Positions 46,046-55,124 of a stretch of 64,000 nucleotides of DNA are shown here, piece by piece; positions within the stretch are counted from its first letter, which is position 1; the number at the start of each line of letters is the position of its first letter. A program made the position numbers and the translations under genes. The notes under the pieces were generated by a model. It was not told the origin of the DNA. It searched no databases and saw only the letters and a list, made by a program, of their open reading frames with translations. The stretch is from NCBI RefSeq assembly GCF_014270065.1, contig NZ_JACNME010000016.1, forward strand, positions 1 to 64,000, read 5' to 3'. This DNA is from Quadrisphaera sp. RL12-1S. Lineage in GTDB: Bacteria > Actinomycetota > Actinomycetes > Actinomycetales > Quadrisphaeraceae.

Positions 46046-47656
46046 GTGACCGCGCTCTCGTCCCCGCTGCTCAGCACCTCCCCCGGCGTCGCGCTGCGGC
46101 GCGCTGCCGACGCCGTCATCCCCGGGCGCCAGCGGGGGGTGGTCGGGCCGACCGACCACGTCGTCGTCGTCGGCGCCGGGCTGGCGGGCCTGTCGGCCGC
46201 GATGCGGCTGGCCGGCGCTGGCCGCAAGGTCACCGTGGTGGAGCGCGAGGCGCACCCCGGCGGTCGCGCCGGCCGCCTCACCGTCCCGGCGCCCGACGGC
46301 GCGGGCGACTACCGCTTCGACACCGGCCCCACGGTGCTGACCATGCCGGACCTCATCGCCGACTGCTTCGACGCGCTCGGCGAGGACATGGCCGACTGGC
46401 TGACGCTGGAGCCGGTGAGCCCGCTGTACCGGGCGAAGTACGCCGACGGGTCCTCCCTCGACGTCCACGCCGACCCCGAGGCGATGACCGAGGAGATCCG
46501 CCGGGTCTGCGGGCCGGACGAGGCGGCGGGGTACGAGCGGTTCGTGCAGTTCGTCTCCGAGCTGTACCGCGCGGAGATGCGCACGTTCATCGACAGGAAC
46601 ATCGACACCCCGCTCGACCTAGTCCGGCCCGACCTGCTGACGCTGCTGCGCCGCAAGGGCTTCTCCAAGCTGGCGCCGGTGGTGGCGCAGTACCTCAAGG
46701 ACGACCGCCTGCAGCGCGTCTACTCCTTCCAGGCCCTGTACGCGGGCCTGTCCCCCTACGACGCCCTGGCCATCTACGCCGTCATCGCGTACATGGACTC
46801 CGTGGCCGGCGTCTTCGCCGCTCGCGGCGGGATGAGCGCGGTGCCCTCGGCGATGGCGGCGGCGGCCGCCGCGCACGGCGTGGAGTTCCGCTTCTCGACG
46901 ACGGTGGAGAGCGTGGAGCACTCCGGCGGTCGGGCCACCGCGGTCATCACCGCGGACGGCGAGCGGATCGCCGCGGACGCCGTCGTCCTCAACCCCGACC
47001 TGCCGGTGGCCTACCGCGACCTGCTGGGCGTCAAGCACCGCCGGCTGCGGCCGCTGGTGTACTCGCCGTCCTGCTACCTCATGCTCGCGGGCTCGAAGGC
47101 GTCCTACCCCGACACCGCGCATCACACGATCCTGTTCGGGCGGGCGTGGAAGGAGGTGTTCGCCGAGCTCACGGGCGGTCGGCTCATGAGCGACCCCAGC
47201 GTGCTGCTGTCCACGCCCACCGTCAGCGACCCGGGCCTGGCACCCGACGGCCGCCACGTCTACTACGTGCTGTTCCCCACGCCGAGCCTGTCGGCCGGCG
47301 CCAAGCACGGGCTGGACTGGAACGAGGTGGCCCCGCGCTACCGCGAGCACGTCATCGCCACCCTGGAGCGGCGCGGCTACCCCGGCTTCGGGGAGGGCAT
47401 CGAGGTGGAGGACGTCACCACCCCGCTCGACTGGGAGGCCCGCGGCATGGCCGACGGCGCCCCGTTCGCCTCCTCGCACACGTTCGGGCAGACCGGGCCG
47501 TTCCGGCCGGGCAACCTCTGGGGCGAGAACGTGGTCTTCACCGGCTCGGGCACCCAGCCCGGCGTCGGGGTGCCGATGGTGCTGGTCTCGGGCCGCCTGG
47601 CCGCCGAGCGCATCACGGGCCGCGACCCCCGCTACCGCTCTCGCGCGTGGCGGTGA
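46046..47656 (+). CDS. crtI: Phytoene desaturase CrtI
   Basis: FAD-dependent desaturase, 536 residues, converting phytoene to lycopene-type products at the membrane. An N-terminal extension of about 35 residues precedes the dinucleotide motif VVVVGAGLAGLSAAMRLAGAG; then FDTGPTVLTMPDLI, YSFQALYAGLSPYDALAIYAVIAYMD and the C-terminal GENVVFTGSGTQPGVGVPMVL segment identify the phytoene-desaturase branch. GTG start with CCGGAGG about 7 nt upstream. Its stop overlaps the crtB start (GTGA). Confidence 0.93.
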   Translation: MTALSSPLLSTSPGVALRRAADAVIPGRQRGVVGPTDHVVVVGAGLAGLSAAMRLAGAGRKVTVVEREAHPGGRAGRLTVPAPDGAGDYRFDTGPTVLTMPDLIADCFDALGEDMADWLTLEPVSPLYRAKYADGSSLDVHADPEAMTEEIRRVCGPDEAAGYERFVQFVSELYRAEMRTFIDRNIDTPLDLVRPDLLTLLRRKGFSKLAPVVAQYLKDDRLQRVYSFQALYAGLSPYDALAIYAVIAYMDSVAGVFAARGGMSAVPSAMAAAAAAHGVEFRFSTTVESVEHSGGRATAVITADGERIAADAVVLNPDLPVAYRDLLGVKHRRLRPLVYSPSCYLMLAGSKASYPDTAHHTILFGRAWKEVFAELTGGRLMSDPSVLLSTPTVSDPGLAPDGRHVYYVLFPTPSLSAGAKHGLDWNEVAPRYREHVIATLERRGYPGFGEGIEVEDVTTPLDWEARGMADGAPFASSHTFGQTGPFRPGNLWGENVVFTGSGTQPGVGVPMVLVSGRLAAERITGRDPRYRSRAWR

Positions 47657-48639
47657 GCGGCCGCCGGCGCCCGGCCGGCAGCGCCAGCCTCGACGCGGCG
47701 GGCGTCACCGACCCGCAGCTGCGCGCGGACCTGCTGGAGTGCCGCCGCCTGCACGCCGAGCACGGCAAGACGTACTTCCTGGCCACGGCGCTGCTGCCGC
47801 CCGCGAAGCGGCCGTGGGTGTGGGCGCTGTACGGGTTCGCCCGGTACGCCGACGAGTTCGTCGACTCCCTCACCGACCCCGACCCGGACGCGCTGGTCTC
47901 CTGGTCCGACGAGTTCCTGGCCAGCATCGACGGCCGCGCGGAGCCCACCGAGCCGGTGGGCCGGGCCATGCTGGCCACGGTGCGGCGCTGGGACCTGCCG
48001 CTGGACACGGTGACGGCGTTCCTGGACTCGATGCGCGCCGACATCACCACCACGCACTACCCGACCTACGCCGACCTGCAGGGCTACATGTACGGCTCGG
48101 CGAACGTCATCGGCCTGCAGATGCTTCCCGTGCTGCAGCCGCTGCCGGGTGCCGAGGCCGAGGCCGCGCACCGGGCGGAGCTGCTGGGCGAGGCGTTCCA
48201 GGTGAGCAACTTCATCCGCGACGTGGGCGAGGACCTCGACCGCGGGCGCACCTACCTGCCCGACGAGCACCTGGCGGCGTTCGGCTTGACCCGCGAGCTG
48301 CTCGTGGCCGGCCGCCGCGCCGGGCCCGACGCGCCGCTGGACCGGCGCGTGGAGGAGCTGCTGCGCTTCGAGGTGGCCGAGAACCGCAAGGTCTACCGCG
48401 AGGCGGAGCCCGGCATCGCCCTGCTGCACCCGACCAGCCGCGACTCCATCCGCTGCGCCTTCGAGCTGTACGGCGGCATCCTCGGCGCCGTGGAGCAGGC
48501 CGGCTACCGGGTGCTGGCCCAGCGCGTCTCGGTGCCGCTGCCCCGGAGGCTGGCCGTGGCGCTGCCGGCCCTGGGCCGCGCCGTCGCCGCCCGCCGCGAG
48601 ATGGCCCGCTGGAAGGCCCTCCCCCACCCTTCTCCGTGA
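47653..48639 (+). CDS. crtB: Phytoene synthase CrtB
   Basis: Condenses two GGPP to phytoene. The 328-residue protein has YGFARYADEFVDSL (first Asp-rich region), the YMYGSANVIGLQMLPVL block, and FQVSNFIRDVGEDLDRGRTYLP (second Asp-rich motif). GTG at 47653 overlaps the crtI stop; GTG at 47647 is an alternative. The TGA stop at 48637-48639 is part of a dispersed CCGTGATCATGG repeat, so the C-terminus may have been reset by that element. Confidence 0.93.
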   Translation: MSGRRRPAGSASLDAAGVTDPQLRADLLECRRLHAEHGKTYFLATALLPPAKRPWVWALYGFARYADEFVDSLTDPDPDALVSWSDEFLASIDGRAEPTEPVGRAMLATVRRWDLPLDTVTAFLDSMRADITTTHYPTYADLQGYMYGSANVIGLQMLPVLQPLPGAEAEAAHRAELLGEAFQVSNFIRDVGEDLDRGRTYLPDEHLAAFGLTRELLVAGRRAGPDAPLDRRVEELLRFEVAENRKVYREAEPGIALLHPTSRDSIRCAFELYGGILGAVEQAGYRVLAQRVSVPLPRRLAVALPALGRAVAARREMARWKALPHPSP

Positions 48640-48749
48640 TCATGGGCGTTCTGCACACCACCGACCGTGATCATGGGCGTCGCCACCACCCGTTGCTCCG
48701 GACGCCCATGATCACGGCAGGAAAGTGCACGGGAAGCCCATGATCACGG
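48634..48749. repeat. Four copies of CCGTGATCATGG in crtB-MATE gap
   Basis: Direct copies at 48634-48645 and 48665-48676; inverted copies at 48706-48717 and 48738-48749. The middle pair forms a hairpin with perfect 17-bp arms (48665-48681 and 48701-48717, 19-nt loop), suitable as a terminator for crtEIB. The outer copies supply the crtB stop codon and the MATE start codon. Confidence 0.85.
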
Positions 48750-50077
48750 TGAGGGAGCAGGACCGGGAGGTGCTGCGCCTGGCCGTGCCCGCCCTGGGGG
48801 CCCTCCTCGCCGAGCCGCTGTTCCTGCTGGCCGACTCCGCCATCGTCGGGCGCCTGGGCGTGCTGCCGCTGGCCGGGCTCGGCGTGGCCGGGGCGCTCCT
48901 GGCCACCGCGGTCTCGGTGTTCGTCTTCCTCGCCTACGGCACCACCGCCACGGTCGCCCGGCGCCTGGGCTCGGGTGACCTGCGCTCCGCCCTGCAGGCC
49001 GGGGTGGACGGGATGTGGCTGGCCCTCGGGCTGGGCGCCGTCGTGGCGCTGGTCGCCGTCGCCGCCAGCGGGCCGCTGGTCGACGCGCTCGGTGCCTCCG
49101 AGGCCGCACGCCCCTTCGCCCGCACCTACCTGCACTGGTCGCTGCCGGGCCTGCCGGCGATGCTCGTGGTGCTCGCCGCCACAGGCGTGCTGCGGGGCCT
49201 GCAGGACACCACCACCCCGCTCGTCGTCGCCGTGACCGGCGCCGTGGTCAACACGGCGCTCAACGTGCTGCTCGTCTACGGCGCCGGACTCGGGATCGCC
49301 GGCTCCGCGGCCGGCACGGCGCTCACGCAGCTGGGCATGGCCGCGTGGCTGGCGGCCGTCGTCGTGCGCGGCGTGCGCCGCGAGACCGGCTCGTGGGCGG
49401 CGCTCGCGCCGCGCGGCCTCGGGGTGCTCACGAGCGCCCTCGACGGCGTCCCGCTGCTGGTGCGCACCCTGGCGCTGCGCGCCGCGCTGCTGCTCACCAC
49501 GTACGTGGCCGCCCGCCAGGGAGACGCCGGCATCGCCGCACACCAGGTGGCGACGGTGCTCTGGACGACGACGGCGCTCGCCCTCGACGCCCTCGCGATC
49601 GCCGCGCAGGCGCTGGTCGGACGGGCGCTGGGTGCCGGTGACGCCGCCGGTGCCCGCGGGCAGGTGCGCCGCCTCGTGGTGTGGGGCGTGGGAGCCGGGG
49701 TGGTCATGGGCGTGGTGCTCGCCTCCCTCGCCGTGCCGGTCGCCTCGCTGTTCACCCCCGACCCCGAGGTCAGGGCGGCGCTGGCGGCCGCCACCGTGGT
49801 GCTGGCGTGCTGCCTGCCGCTGGCGGGCTGGGTCTTCGTGCTCGACGGGGTGCTCATCGGCGCCGGTGACGGCCGCTACCTGGCGGGGGCGAGCATCGCC
49901 TCGGCAGCCGCCTACGCGCCGCTGGCGCTGGCGGTGCTGGCGTGGGCGCCGCCGGGGCGCACCGGCCTGGTGTGGCTGTGGGTGGTCTTCGCCGGTGCCT
50001 ACACGGCAGCCCGGCTGGTGACGCTGGTGCCGCGCGAGCGCGGCGGCGCCTGGCTGGTCACCGGAGCGGTCCGCTGA
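48740..50077 (+). CDS. MATE family efflux transporter (DinF-like)
   Basis: Twelve-TM cation-coupled exporter of about 445 residues: VPALGALLAEPLFLLADSAIVGRLG opens the first MatE domain; the second begins near TLALRAALLLTTYVAARQGD. The DinF branch is suggested by the overall pattern; substrate unknown. Start is uncertain: ATG at 48740 lies within an inverted CCGTGATCATGG repeat (reading MITVREQ), GTG at 48725 is upstream in frame and GTG at 48749 just downstream. A GGGAAG stretch precedes the ATG. No SOS box is seen. Confidence 0.88.
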   Translation: MITVREQDREVLRLAVPALGALLAEPLFLLADSAIVGRLGVLPLAGLGVAGALLATAVSVFVFLAYGTTATVARRLGSGDLRSALQAGVDGMWLALGLGAVVALVAVAASGPLVDALGASEAARPFARTYLHWSLPGLPAMLVVLAATGVLRGLQDTTTPLVVAVTGAVVNTALNVLLVYGAGLGIAGSAAGTALTQLGMAAWLAAVVVRGVRRETGSWAALAPRGLGVLTSALDGVPLLVRTLALRAALLLTTYVAARQGDAGIAAHQVATVLWTTTALALDALAIAAQALVGRALGAGDAAGARGQVRRLVVWGVGAGVVMGVVLASLAVPVASLFTPDPEVRAALAAATVVLACCLPLAGWVFVLDGVLIGAGDGRYLAGASIASAAAYAPLALAVLAWAPPGRTGLVWLWVVFAGAYTAARLVTLVPRERGGAWLVTGAVR

Positions 50078-50138
50078 GGCGGGGGCCGACCGCTCGCCGG
50101 CCCGGAACACGACCCGCCCGCGACGGGTTGCAGCGATC

Positions 50139-51167
50139 ATGACGGTCGACGCCGAGGCGCTCCACGACGTCCTCACCTCCCTCGAGCTGCGACTGGACCG
50201 CGTGCGGCGCTGCGCGCTGGGCACCGACGGCCTGCTCCCCCTCACCCCGGGGACGACCTCGGTCGGGTACGTCGTCAGCGGAGACGTCACCGCAGACGGG
50301 AAGGGACTGGCCTCCTGCACCGTCGACGCCACCACCGGCCGTGCCTCGACCGCAGCCGACACCTCCTTCCGGACGCTGCACGCCGGCGACGCCTTCATCG
50401 CGCTGGGAGGCGGACCGACGGTGCTCGCGACGCGCAGCGACGCCGTGGTGGTGGTCGCGGACGTCGCGCTCGGCTGGCCCGCGGCGGCCCGCCCGCTGCC
50501 CCCCTTCGCCTGGGTGAGCGGCTTCGCCCAGCTGGAGCCCGCGGCCGCGGCGCTCGCCGCGCACCTCGGTCCCGCGGTGGGCGCAGCCCCCGGCGCTGTC
50601 GCCACCGCGGAGGCGGCCGTCTGCTCGCGCCCCGGTGACAGCGCCATCTGCCGGACGATGGTGGCCACCGTGGTGCTGTCGCTGCTGCGCGCCTGGTCGC
50701 AGGTGGGGTGCGCCCCCGACGGCTGGCCCCGCTCGGACGCGGACGACCCCCACCTGCGCCGCGCCGCCGCGGCGGTGATGGCAGACCCTGCGCGCGACTG
50801 GAGCGTGGCGCAGCTGGCCGCGGTGGCCGCGATGTCGCGCAGCGCCTTCGCCGAGAAGTTCCGCACCGCCTACGGCCGCTCGCCGGTGGCCTTCGTCACC
50901 GAGGTGCGCATGCGCCGGGCGGTGGTGCTGCTGGAGGGCGGTGCACCGGTCTCCGCAGCGGCCCGGAGCCTCGGCTACGCCTCGGAGGACGGCTTCAGCC
51001 GGGCGTTCCGGCGGCACACCGGCGCACCGCCCTCGCAGTGGCGGGCCCGTCAGCGCGGCGGCGCCGCCTCGGTCGCCGCGTCCTCGCCCGGTGCCGTGCG
51101 CGGGACGCGGTCGGAGCTCGCGAACAGCAGCGTCCCCGCGAGCAGCAGGACCAGCGCCACCGCGTAG
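50139..51167 (+). CDS. AraC-family transcriptional regulator
   Basis: 342 residues: N-terminal cupin-like sensory region (VRRCALGTDGLLPLTPGTTSVGYVV, FRTLHAGDAFIALGGG) and C-terminal double HTH (WSVAQLAAVAAMSRSAFAEKFRTAYGRSPVAFV and AARSLGYASEDGFSRAFRRHTGAPPSQWR). The last 40 or so residues, after QWRARQRGG, are low-complexity because they are read across the 3' end of the convergent MFS gene. Cupin_6-type regulators often sit beside a transporter they control, here probably the MFS gene. ATG at 50139 precedes the conserved start. Confidence 0.88.
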   Translation: MTVDAEALHDVLTSLELRLDRVRRCALGTDGLLPLTPGTTSVGYVVSGDVTADGKGLASCTVDATTGRASTAADTSFRTLHAGDAFIALGGGPTVLATRSDAVVVVADVALGWPAAARPLPPFAWVSGFAQLEPAAAALAAHLGPAVGAAPGAVATAEAAVCSRPGDSAICRTMVATVVLSLLRAWSQVGCAPDGWPRSDADDPHLRRAAAAVMADPARDWSVAQLAAVAAMSRSAFAEKFRTAYGRSPVAFVTEVRMRRAVVLLEGGAPVSAAARSLGYASEDGFSRAFRRHTGAPPSQWRARQRGGAASVAASSPGAVRGTRSELANSSVPASSRTSATA

Positions 51168-52333
51168 TCGGCGACCACGCCCACGCGGTCGACGAGCAGG
51201 CCCCCGAGGCCGGCCGCCAGCACGATCGCCAGCTGGAAGCCCACCACCACGAGGCTGCCCCCGGCCTCGAGGCGGTCGGGAGCGCGCCGCCCGGCCCAGG
51301 CGTTGATGACGATGAGCCACGAGGCGAAGGCGAAGCCCCACAGCACCACGGCGGCGCCGACCACGAGCAGCGCCCCCGGCAGGGCCACCACGGCGGCCAC
51401 CGACACCGCCACCGCCAGCGGCACCGCGAGGGAGACGACGGCGAAGGCGCGGTCGACCAGCACCCCGACCACGAGGTTGCCCACGAGTCCGCCGACGCCG
51501 AAGAGGGCGAGCAGCAGCACCACGGTGTCCGCGCCGGCGCCCGGGACGCGCTCCAGGGCCAGCCGCACGTAGGTGTAGGCGGCGAAGTGGCCGAGCACCA
51601 CGAGCACGTGCCCGGTGAGCGCCAGCGAGACGCCGGGCCGGCGCAGGGTGTCGACCAGCAGGGCCACGCCCGACGTCGGCGCCGCGGGCACGCGGGGCAG
51701 CAGCAGCCGCAGCGGCACCGCGAGCAGCAGCGAGGCAGCGCCCACCACCGCGAACGTCACGCGCCAGTCGGTCGCCTCGCTGAGCACCACCCCGAGCGGC
51801 ACCCCGGCCACCGTGGCCAGGGACATGCCGGCGCTGGTGAACATCACCGCCCGTCCCAGCCGCTCCGGGCCGGCGACGCGCGCCGCCACCGTGATGGACA
51901 TCGCCCAGAAGCAGCTGATCGCAGCGCCGAGCAGCAGCCGGGCCAGGAGCACCAGCGCCAGGTCCGGGGCCAGTGCCGCGAGGACGCTGGACACGCCGGC
52001 AGCCAGAGCGACACCCACCAGCAGGGTGCGGCGGTCGAGCCGGGGGAAGAGCACTCCCACGAAGGGCGCTACGAGGAGCCCCACGAAGGCCGTGACCGTG
52101 ACGGTCTGCCCGGCGGCCCCGGGGCTGACGCCAAGCCCGACGGCCATCTCGGTGAGCATCCCGTTCGGGAGGAACTCGGCGGTGACCAGCAGGAAGCTGG
52201 TGAGCATGAGGACCACGAGCGCGAGCAGCACCCTCGCCGTCGTCCTCGTCTCCGGCGGTGGTGCGGTGTCACGGCGGAGGACGGGGCGCAGGGTGCCGTC
52301 GGGCGTCGCGGTGAGGCAGGCGGTGTCGTCCAC
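51050..52333 (-). CDS. MFS transporter, DHA1/AraJ-like efflux
   Basis: Twelve-TM exporter of about 427 residues. The first TM, VLLALVVLMLTSFLLVTAEF, is followed by LPNGMLTEMAVGLGVSPGAAGQTVT, a pattern of arabinose/chloramphenicol-type efflux permeases; FPRLDRRTLLVG resembles MFS motif A. GTG at 52333 (VDDTACL) is chosen; longer starts run into the neighbouring gene. The 3' end overlaps the AraC regulator by 118 bp tail to tail. Substrate unknown. Confidence 0.85.
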   Translation of the reverse strand: MDDTACLTATPDGTLRPVLRRDTAPPPETRTTARVLLALVVLMLTSFLLVTAEFLPNGMLTEMAVGLGVSPGAAGQTVTVTAFVGLLVAPFVGVLFPRLDRRTLLVGVALAAGVSSVLAALAPDLALVLLARLLLGAAISCFWAMSITVAARVAGPERLGRAVMFTSAGMSLATVAGVPLGVVLSEATDWRVTFAVVGAASLLLAVPLRLLLPRVPAAPTSGVALLVDTLRRPGVSLALTGHVLVVLGHFAAYTYVRLALERVPGAGADTVVLLLALFGVGGLVGNLVVGVLVDRAFAVVSLAVPLAVAVSVAAVVALPGALLVVGAAVVLWGFAFASWLIVINAWAGRRAPDRLEAGGSLVVVGFQLAIVLAAGLGGLLVDRVGVVADYAVALVLLLAGTLLFASSDRVPRTAPGEDAATEAAPPR

Positions 52334-52407
52334 ACCTCGATCGTGGATCCGGGCGGTCGCGGCGGTCCGACGGAGCGTCCGCGGCTCCCGACCGCCCGTC
52401 CGGACCC

Positions 52408-52785
52408 TCAGTAGCCGAGCACCTGCGCGCGCCGGCGCACGGGCGCGATGCGGTTGCTCCGCAGCGCCTCCACGGGGGCGCACCCGAGCGCCTCGTCGGG
52501 CGTGAACAGCCAGCGCAGCGCCTCGGCGTCGGAGAAGCCGGCGTCGAAGAGCACCGTCAGCGTGCCCGGCAGGCTGACCATCGGCTCCGGCTCCACCAGC
52601 AGCGTCGGCACCTGCAGCACCTTCGGGCTGCCGCGGCGCACGCCGAGGAGCAGCCGCTCGTCGAGCATGCGGCGCACCTTCGGCACGTCGCTGTCGAGCC
52701 GCTCGACGATGTCGGGCACCGTCAGCCACCCGTCGTCGGGCACCAGCGAGGACAGCAGCTCCAGCTCTTCGGACACGTCAGCCAC
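52408..52785 (-). CDS. Rv2175c-like DNA-binding protein
   Basis: 125-residue winged-helix protein. WLTVPDIVERLDSDVPKVRRMLDERLLLGVRRG is the N-terminal HTH, and the C-terminal GTLTVLFDAGFSDAEALRWLFTPDEAL is the conserved Rv2175c domain. In M. tuberculosis Rv2175c neighbours pknL, whose kinase phosphorylates it and abolishes DNA binding; here the gene is likewise divergent from a kinase gene, 77 bp away. GTG at 52785. DNA targets are unknown. Confidence 0.9.
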   Translation of the reverse strand: MADVSEELELLSSLVPDDGWLTVPDIVERLDSDVPKVRRMLDERLLLGVRRGSPKVLQVPTLLVEPEPMVSLPGTLTVLFDAGFSDAEALRWLFTPDEALGCAPVEALRSNRIAPVRRRAQVLGY

Positions 52786-52862
52786 GGCCCAGAGCCTGCC
52801 ACCGCCTGAGGTGTTGCTGAAGTGGGCCTCCTGCGCGAGGACCCGACCGTAGACTCGCCGGT

Positions 52863-54917
52863 GTGACGACCGCGGTGAAGGACCCCCTCGTCGGGCGCCT
52901 CATCGACGGCCGCTACCTCGTCCACGACCGCATCGCCAGCGGCGGCATGGCCACGGTGTACCTGGCCACGGACACGCGCCTGGAGCGCCCGGTGGCGCTC
53001 AAGGTGATGCACACGCACCTGGCCGCGGACGCCTCGTTCGTGGCCCGCTTCACGCGGGAGGCCAGGTCAGCGGCCCGCCTGAGCCACCCCGGCGTCGTGT
53101 CCGTCTACGACCAGGGCGCCAGCGACAGCACGGTGTACCTGGCGATGGAGTACATCCCCGGTCGCACCCTGCGCGACCTGGTGGCCGCCTCCGCCCCGCT
53201 GACCCTCGGGGACTCCCTCGACCTCATCGAGGAGGTGCTCGACGGCCTCGCCGCCGCGCACGCCGCCGGGCTGGTCCACCGGGACGTCAAGCCCGAGAAC
53301 GTGCTGGTGGGGGACGACGGGCGCCTGCGCGTGGCCGACTTCGGCCTGGCCCGCGCCGCCACCACCGCCACGGGCGGCGCCACGAGCACCCTCATCGGCA
53401 CGGTCGGCTACCTCGCGCCGGAGCTCGTGCTCGACGGCGCCTCCGACGAGCGCGCCGACGTCTACGCCGCCGGCGTGGTCCTCTACGAGCTGCTCACCGG
53501 CCGCGCGCCCTTCGCCGGCGGGGCGCCCGCGCAGGTCGCGTTCCGCCACGTCAGCCAGGACGTGCCGCTGGTCTCCGACGTCCGCCCCGGCCTGCCGCCG
53601 GGCGTGGACGAGCTGGTGGCCGGCGCCACCCACCGCGAGCCCGACCACCGCTTCCGCGACGCCGGCGTCATGCTCGAGCAGGTCCGCGACCTGCGCGACT
53701 CCCTGCCCGACACGGTGCTCGACGCTCCGCCCGCGCTGGTCCCGCAGTCCCCGGCGGTCGCCGCCGCGGTGGGCGGCACCCGGGTGCAGAGCCGCGACCA
53801 CGTGGTGGCGCTGCCGGTGGGCGAGCTGCGCGACGCCGCGTCCGGCACCCCCACCCGCGCTGAGACCCGCGCCCACACCCGTGCCGAGACCCGAGCGGAG
53901 CTGCGGGAGCAGGAGCGCGGTGCCACCCGGGCGCTCCCCCGGCCCTCGCCCGCCGGTTCGGGGCCGCTGGGCCTGCCCGCCGACGACGACGAGCGCAGCG
54001 CCGCCACCGGTGGCCGCCGCAGCCGGCGCAAGCTCCTGCTGGTGCTCGTGGCGGCCCTGGCGGCGGTGCTCCTCGCCGGGGGCGGGGCCGCCGTGTGGGC
54101 GTACACGGCGGGCCCGCTGAGCAAGCTCGCGGTGCCCGGCGTGGTGCCCGGCACGCTCGACTCGGCGGAGCAGACCCTGCGCGCCCGTGAGCTGGTGCCG
54201 ACCGTCGACTACCAGTACGACGACGACGTCGCCGCCGGCCGCGTCATCTCCACCGACCCGGCCGCCGGTGCCCGCGTGGACAAGGGCTCCACGGTCACGC
54301 TGCACGTCTCGCGGGGCGCGCAGCTGCGCGCGGTGCCCTCGCTGACCGGTCTCGACCAGGACGCCGCCAGCAAGGCGCTCCAGGACGCGGGGCTCGCGGT
54401 CGGGACGGTGGACCAGGACTGGTCCGAGACGGTGCCGGAGGGTCTGGTCATCCGGCAGCAGTGGGGTCCCAACCCGCCGCTCAAGGCGGGCACCGAGGTC
54501 GGGTTCACCACGTCCAAGGGCCGTGAGCCGATCACCGCTCCCACTGACCTCACGGGCAAGTCCCTGGCAGACGCCACCAAGGAGATCACCGACGCCGGCC
54601 TGAAGGTCGGGAAGACCGACCGGCAGAACGACGACACCGTTCCCAAGGACTCGGTCATCTCCGCCGCCGCGGACCCCTCCGGCGGTGACCTGCACCGGGG
54701 CGACGCGGTGGACCTCGTGGTCTCCGACGGCCCGTCCCAGGTGCAGCTGCAGGACATGACAGGCAAGTCCCTCGACGAGGCGAAGGGCCTGCTGTCCGCG
54801 CAGGACCTGCAGCTCAACGTCATCCAGTTCTTCGGCACCCGCGTCGTCAAGCAGGACCCGGCCCCCGGCACCCTCCTCGCGCCAGGCTCCACGGTCACGC
54901 TCTACACCGCCCCCTGA
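52863..54917 (+). CDS. pknL: Serine/threonine kinase with four PASTA domains (PknL-type)
   Basis: Transmembrane Hanks kinase of 684 residues. Gly-rich loop SGGMATVYLA, catalytic Lys in VALKVM (near 46), HRDVKPENVL (near 139), DFGLARA and GTVGYLAPE. A disordered linker with repeated RAETRA-type and ADDDERSA sequence precedes the membrane segment (LLLVLVAALAAVLLAGG, near 400). Outside are four PASTA repeats, starting at KLAVPGVVPG, AVPSLTGLD, ITAPTDLTG and VQLQDMTG, which would sense peptidoglycan or lipid II. GTG at 52863 is 7 nt after TAGACT. Mycobacterial PknL lacks PASTA domains, so this follows the longer lineage. Confidence 0.92.
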   Translation: MTTAVKDPLVGRLIDGRYLVHDRIASGGMATVYLATDTRLERPVALKVMHTHLAADASFVARFTREARSAARLSHPGVVSVYDQGASDSTVYLAMEYIPGRTLRDLVAASAPLTLGDSLDLIEEVLDGLAAAHAAGLVHRDVKPENVLVGDDGRLRVADFGLARAATTATGGATSTLIGTVGYLAPELVLDGASDERADVYAAGVVLYELLTGRAPFAGGAPAQVAFRHVSQDVPLVSDVRPGLPPGVDELVAGATHREPDHRFRDAGVMLEQVRDLRDSLPDTVLDAPPALVPQSPAVAAAVGGTRVQSRDHVVALPVGELRDAASGTPTRAETRAHTRAETRAELREQERGATRALPRPSPAGSGPLGLPADDDERSAATGGRRSRRKLLLVLVAALAAVLLAGGGAAVWAYTAGPLSKLAVPGVVPGTLDSAEQTLRARELVPTVDYQYDDDVAAGRVISTDPAAGARVDKGSTVTLHVSRGAQLRAVPSLTGLDQDAASKALQDAGLAVGTVDQDWSETVPEGLVIRQQWGPNPPLKAGTEVGFTTSKGREPITAPTDLTGKSLADATKEITDAGLKVGKTDRQNDDTVPKDSVISAAADPSGGDLHRGDAVDLVVSDGPSQVQLQDMTGKSLDEAKGLLSAQDLQLNVIQFFGTRVVKQDPAPGTLLAPGSTVTLYTAP

Positions 54918-55007
54918 CCGCCGCCACCGTCCGCGGCCGTGGCCGTGGCCGTGCCCGTGGACGCCCCGAGACCCCGCGACGGGATGACGACCAGGCCCCC
55001 CGACCAG

Positions 55008-55067
55008 CGACGATCAAGCACCTCCGCGCCACCTTCGTGGACGTGGCGCGCACGCGCATGATCGTCG
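55008..55067. terminator. Imperfect long hairpin between convergent pknL and ltaE
   Basis: CGACGATCA (55008-55016) pairs with TGATCGTCG (55059-55067), and GCGCCAC (55026-55032) pairs with GTGGCGC (55043-55049); the 9-nt stretches between are partly paired. The symmetry around 55037 suits a bidirectional terminator. The rest of the 54918-55124 gap shows only a GGCCGT/GCCCGT hexamer run near 54940. Confidence 0.6.
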
Positions 55068-55124
55068 CGGGGGGATGCAGCCGAGCGGTCCCCGCGCTCC
55101 CCGGTGGTGCCGGGCGGCGGTCGG

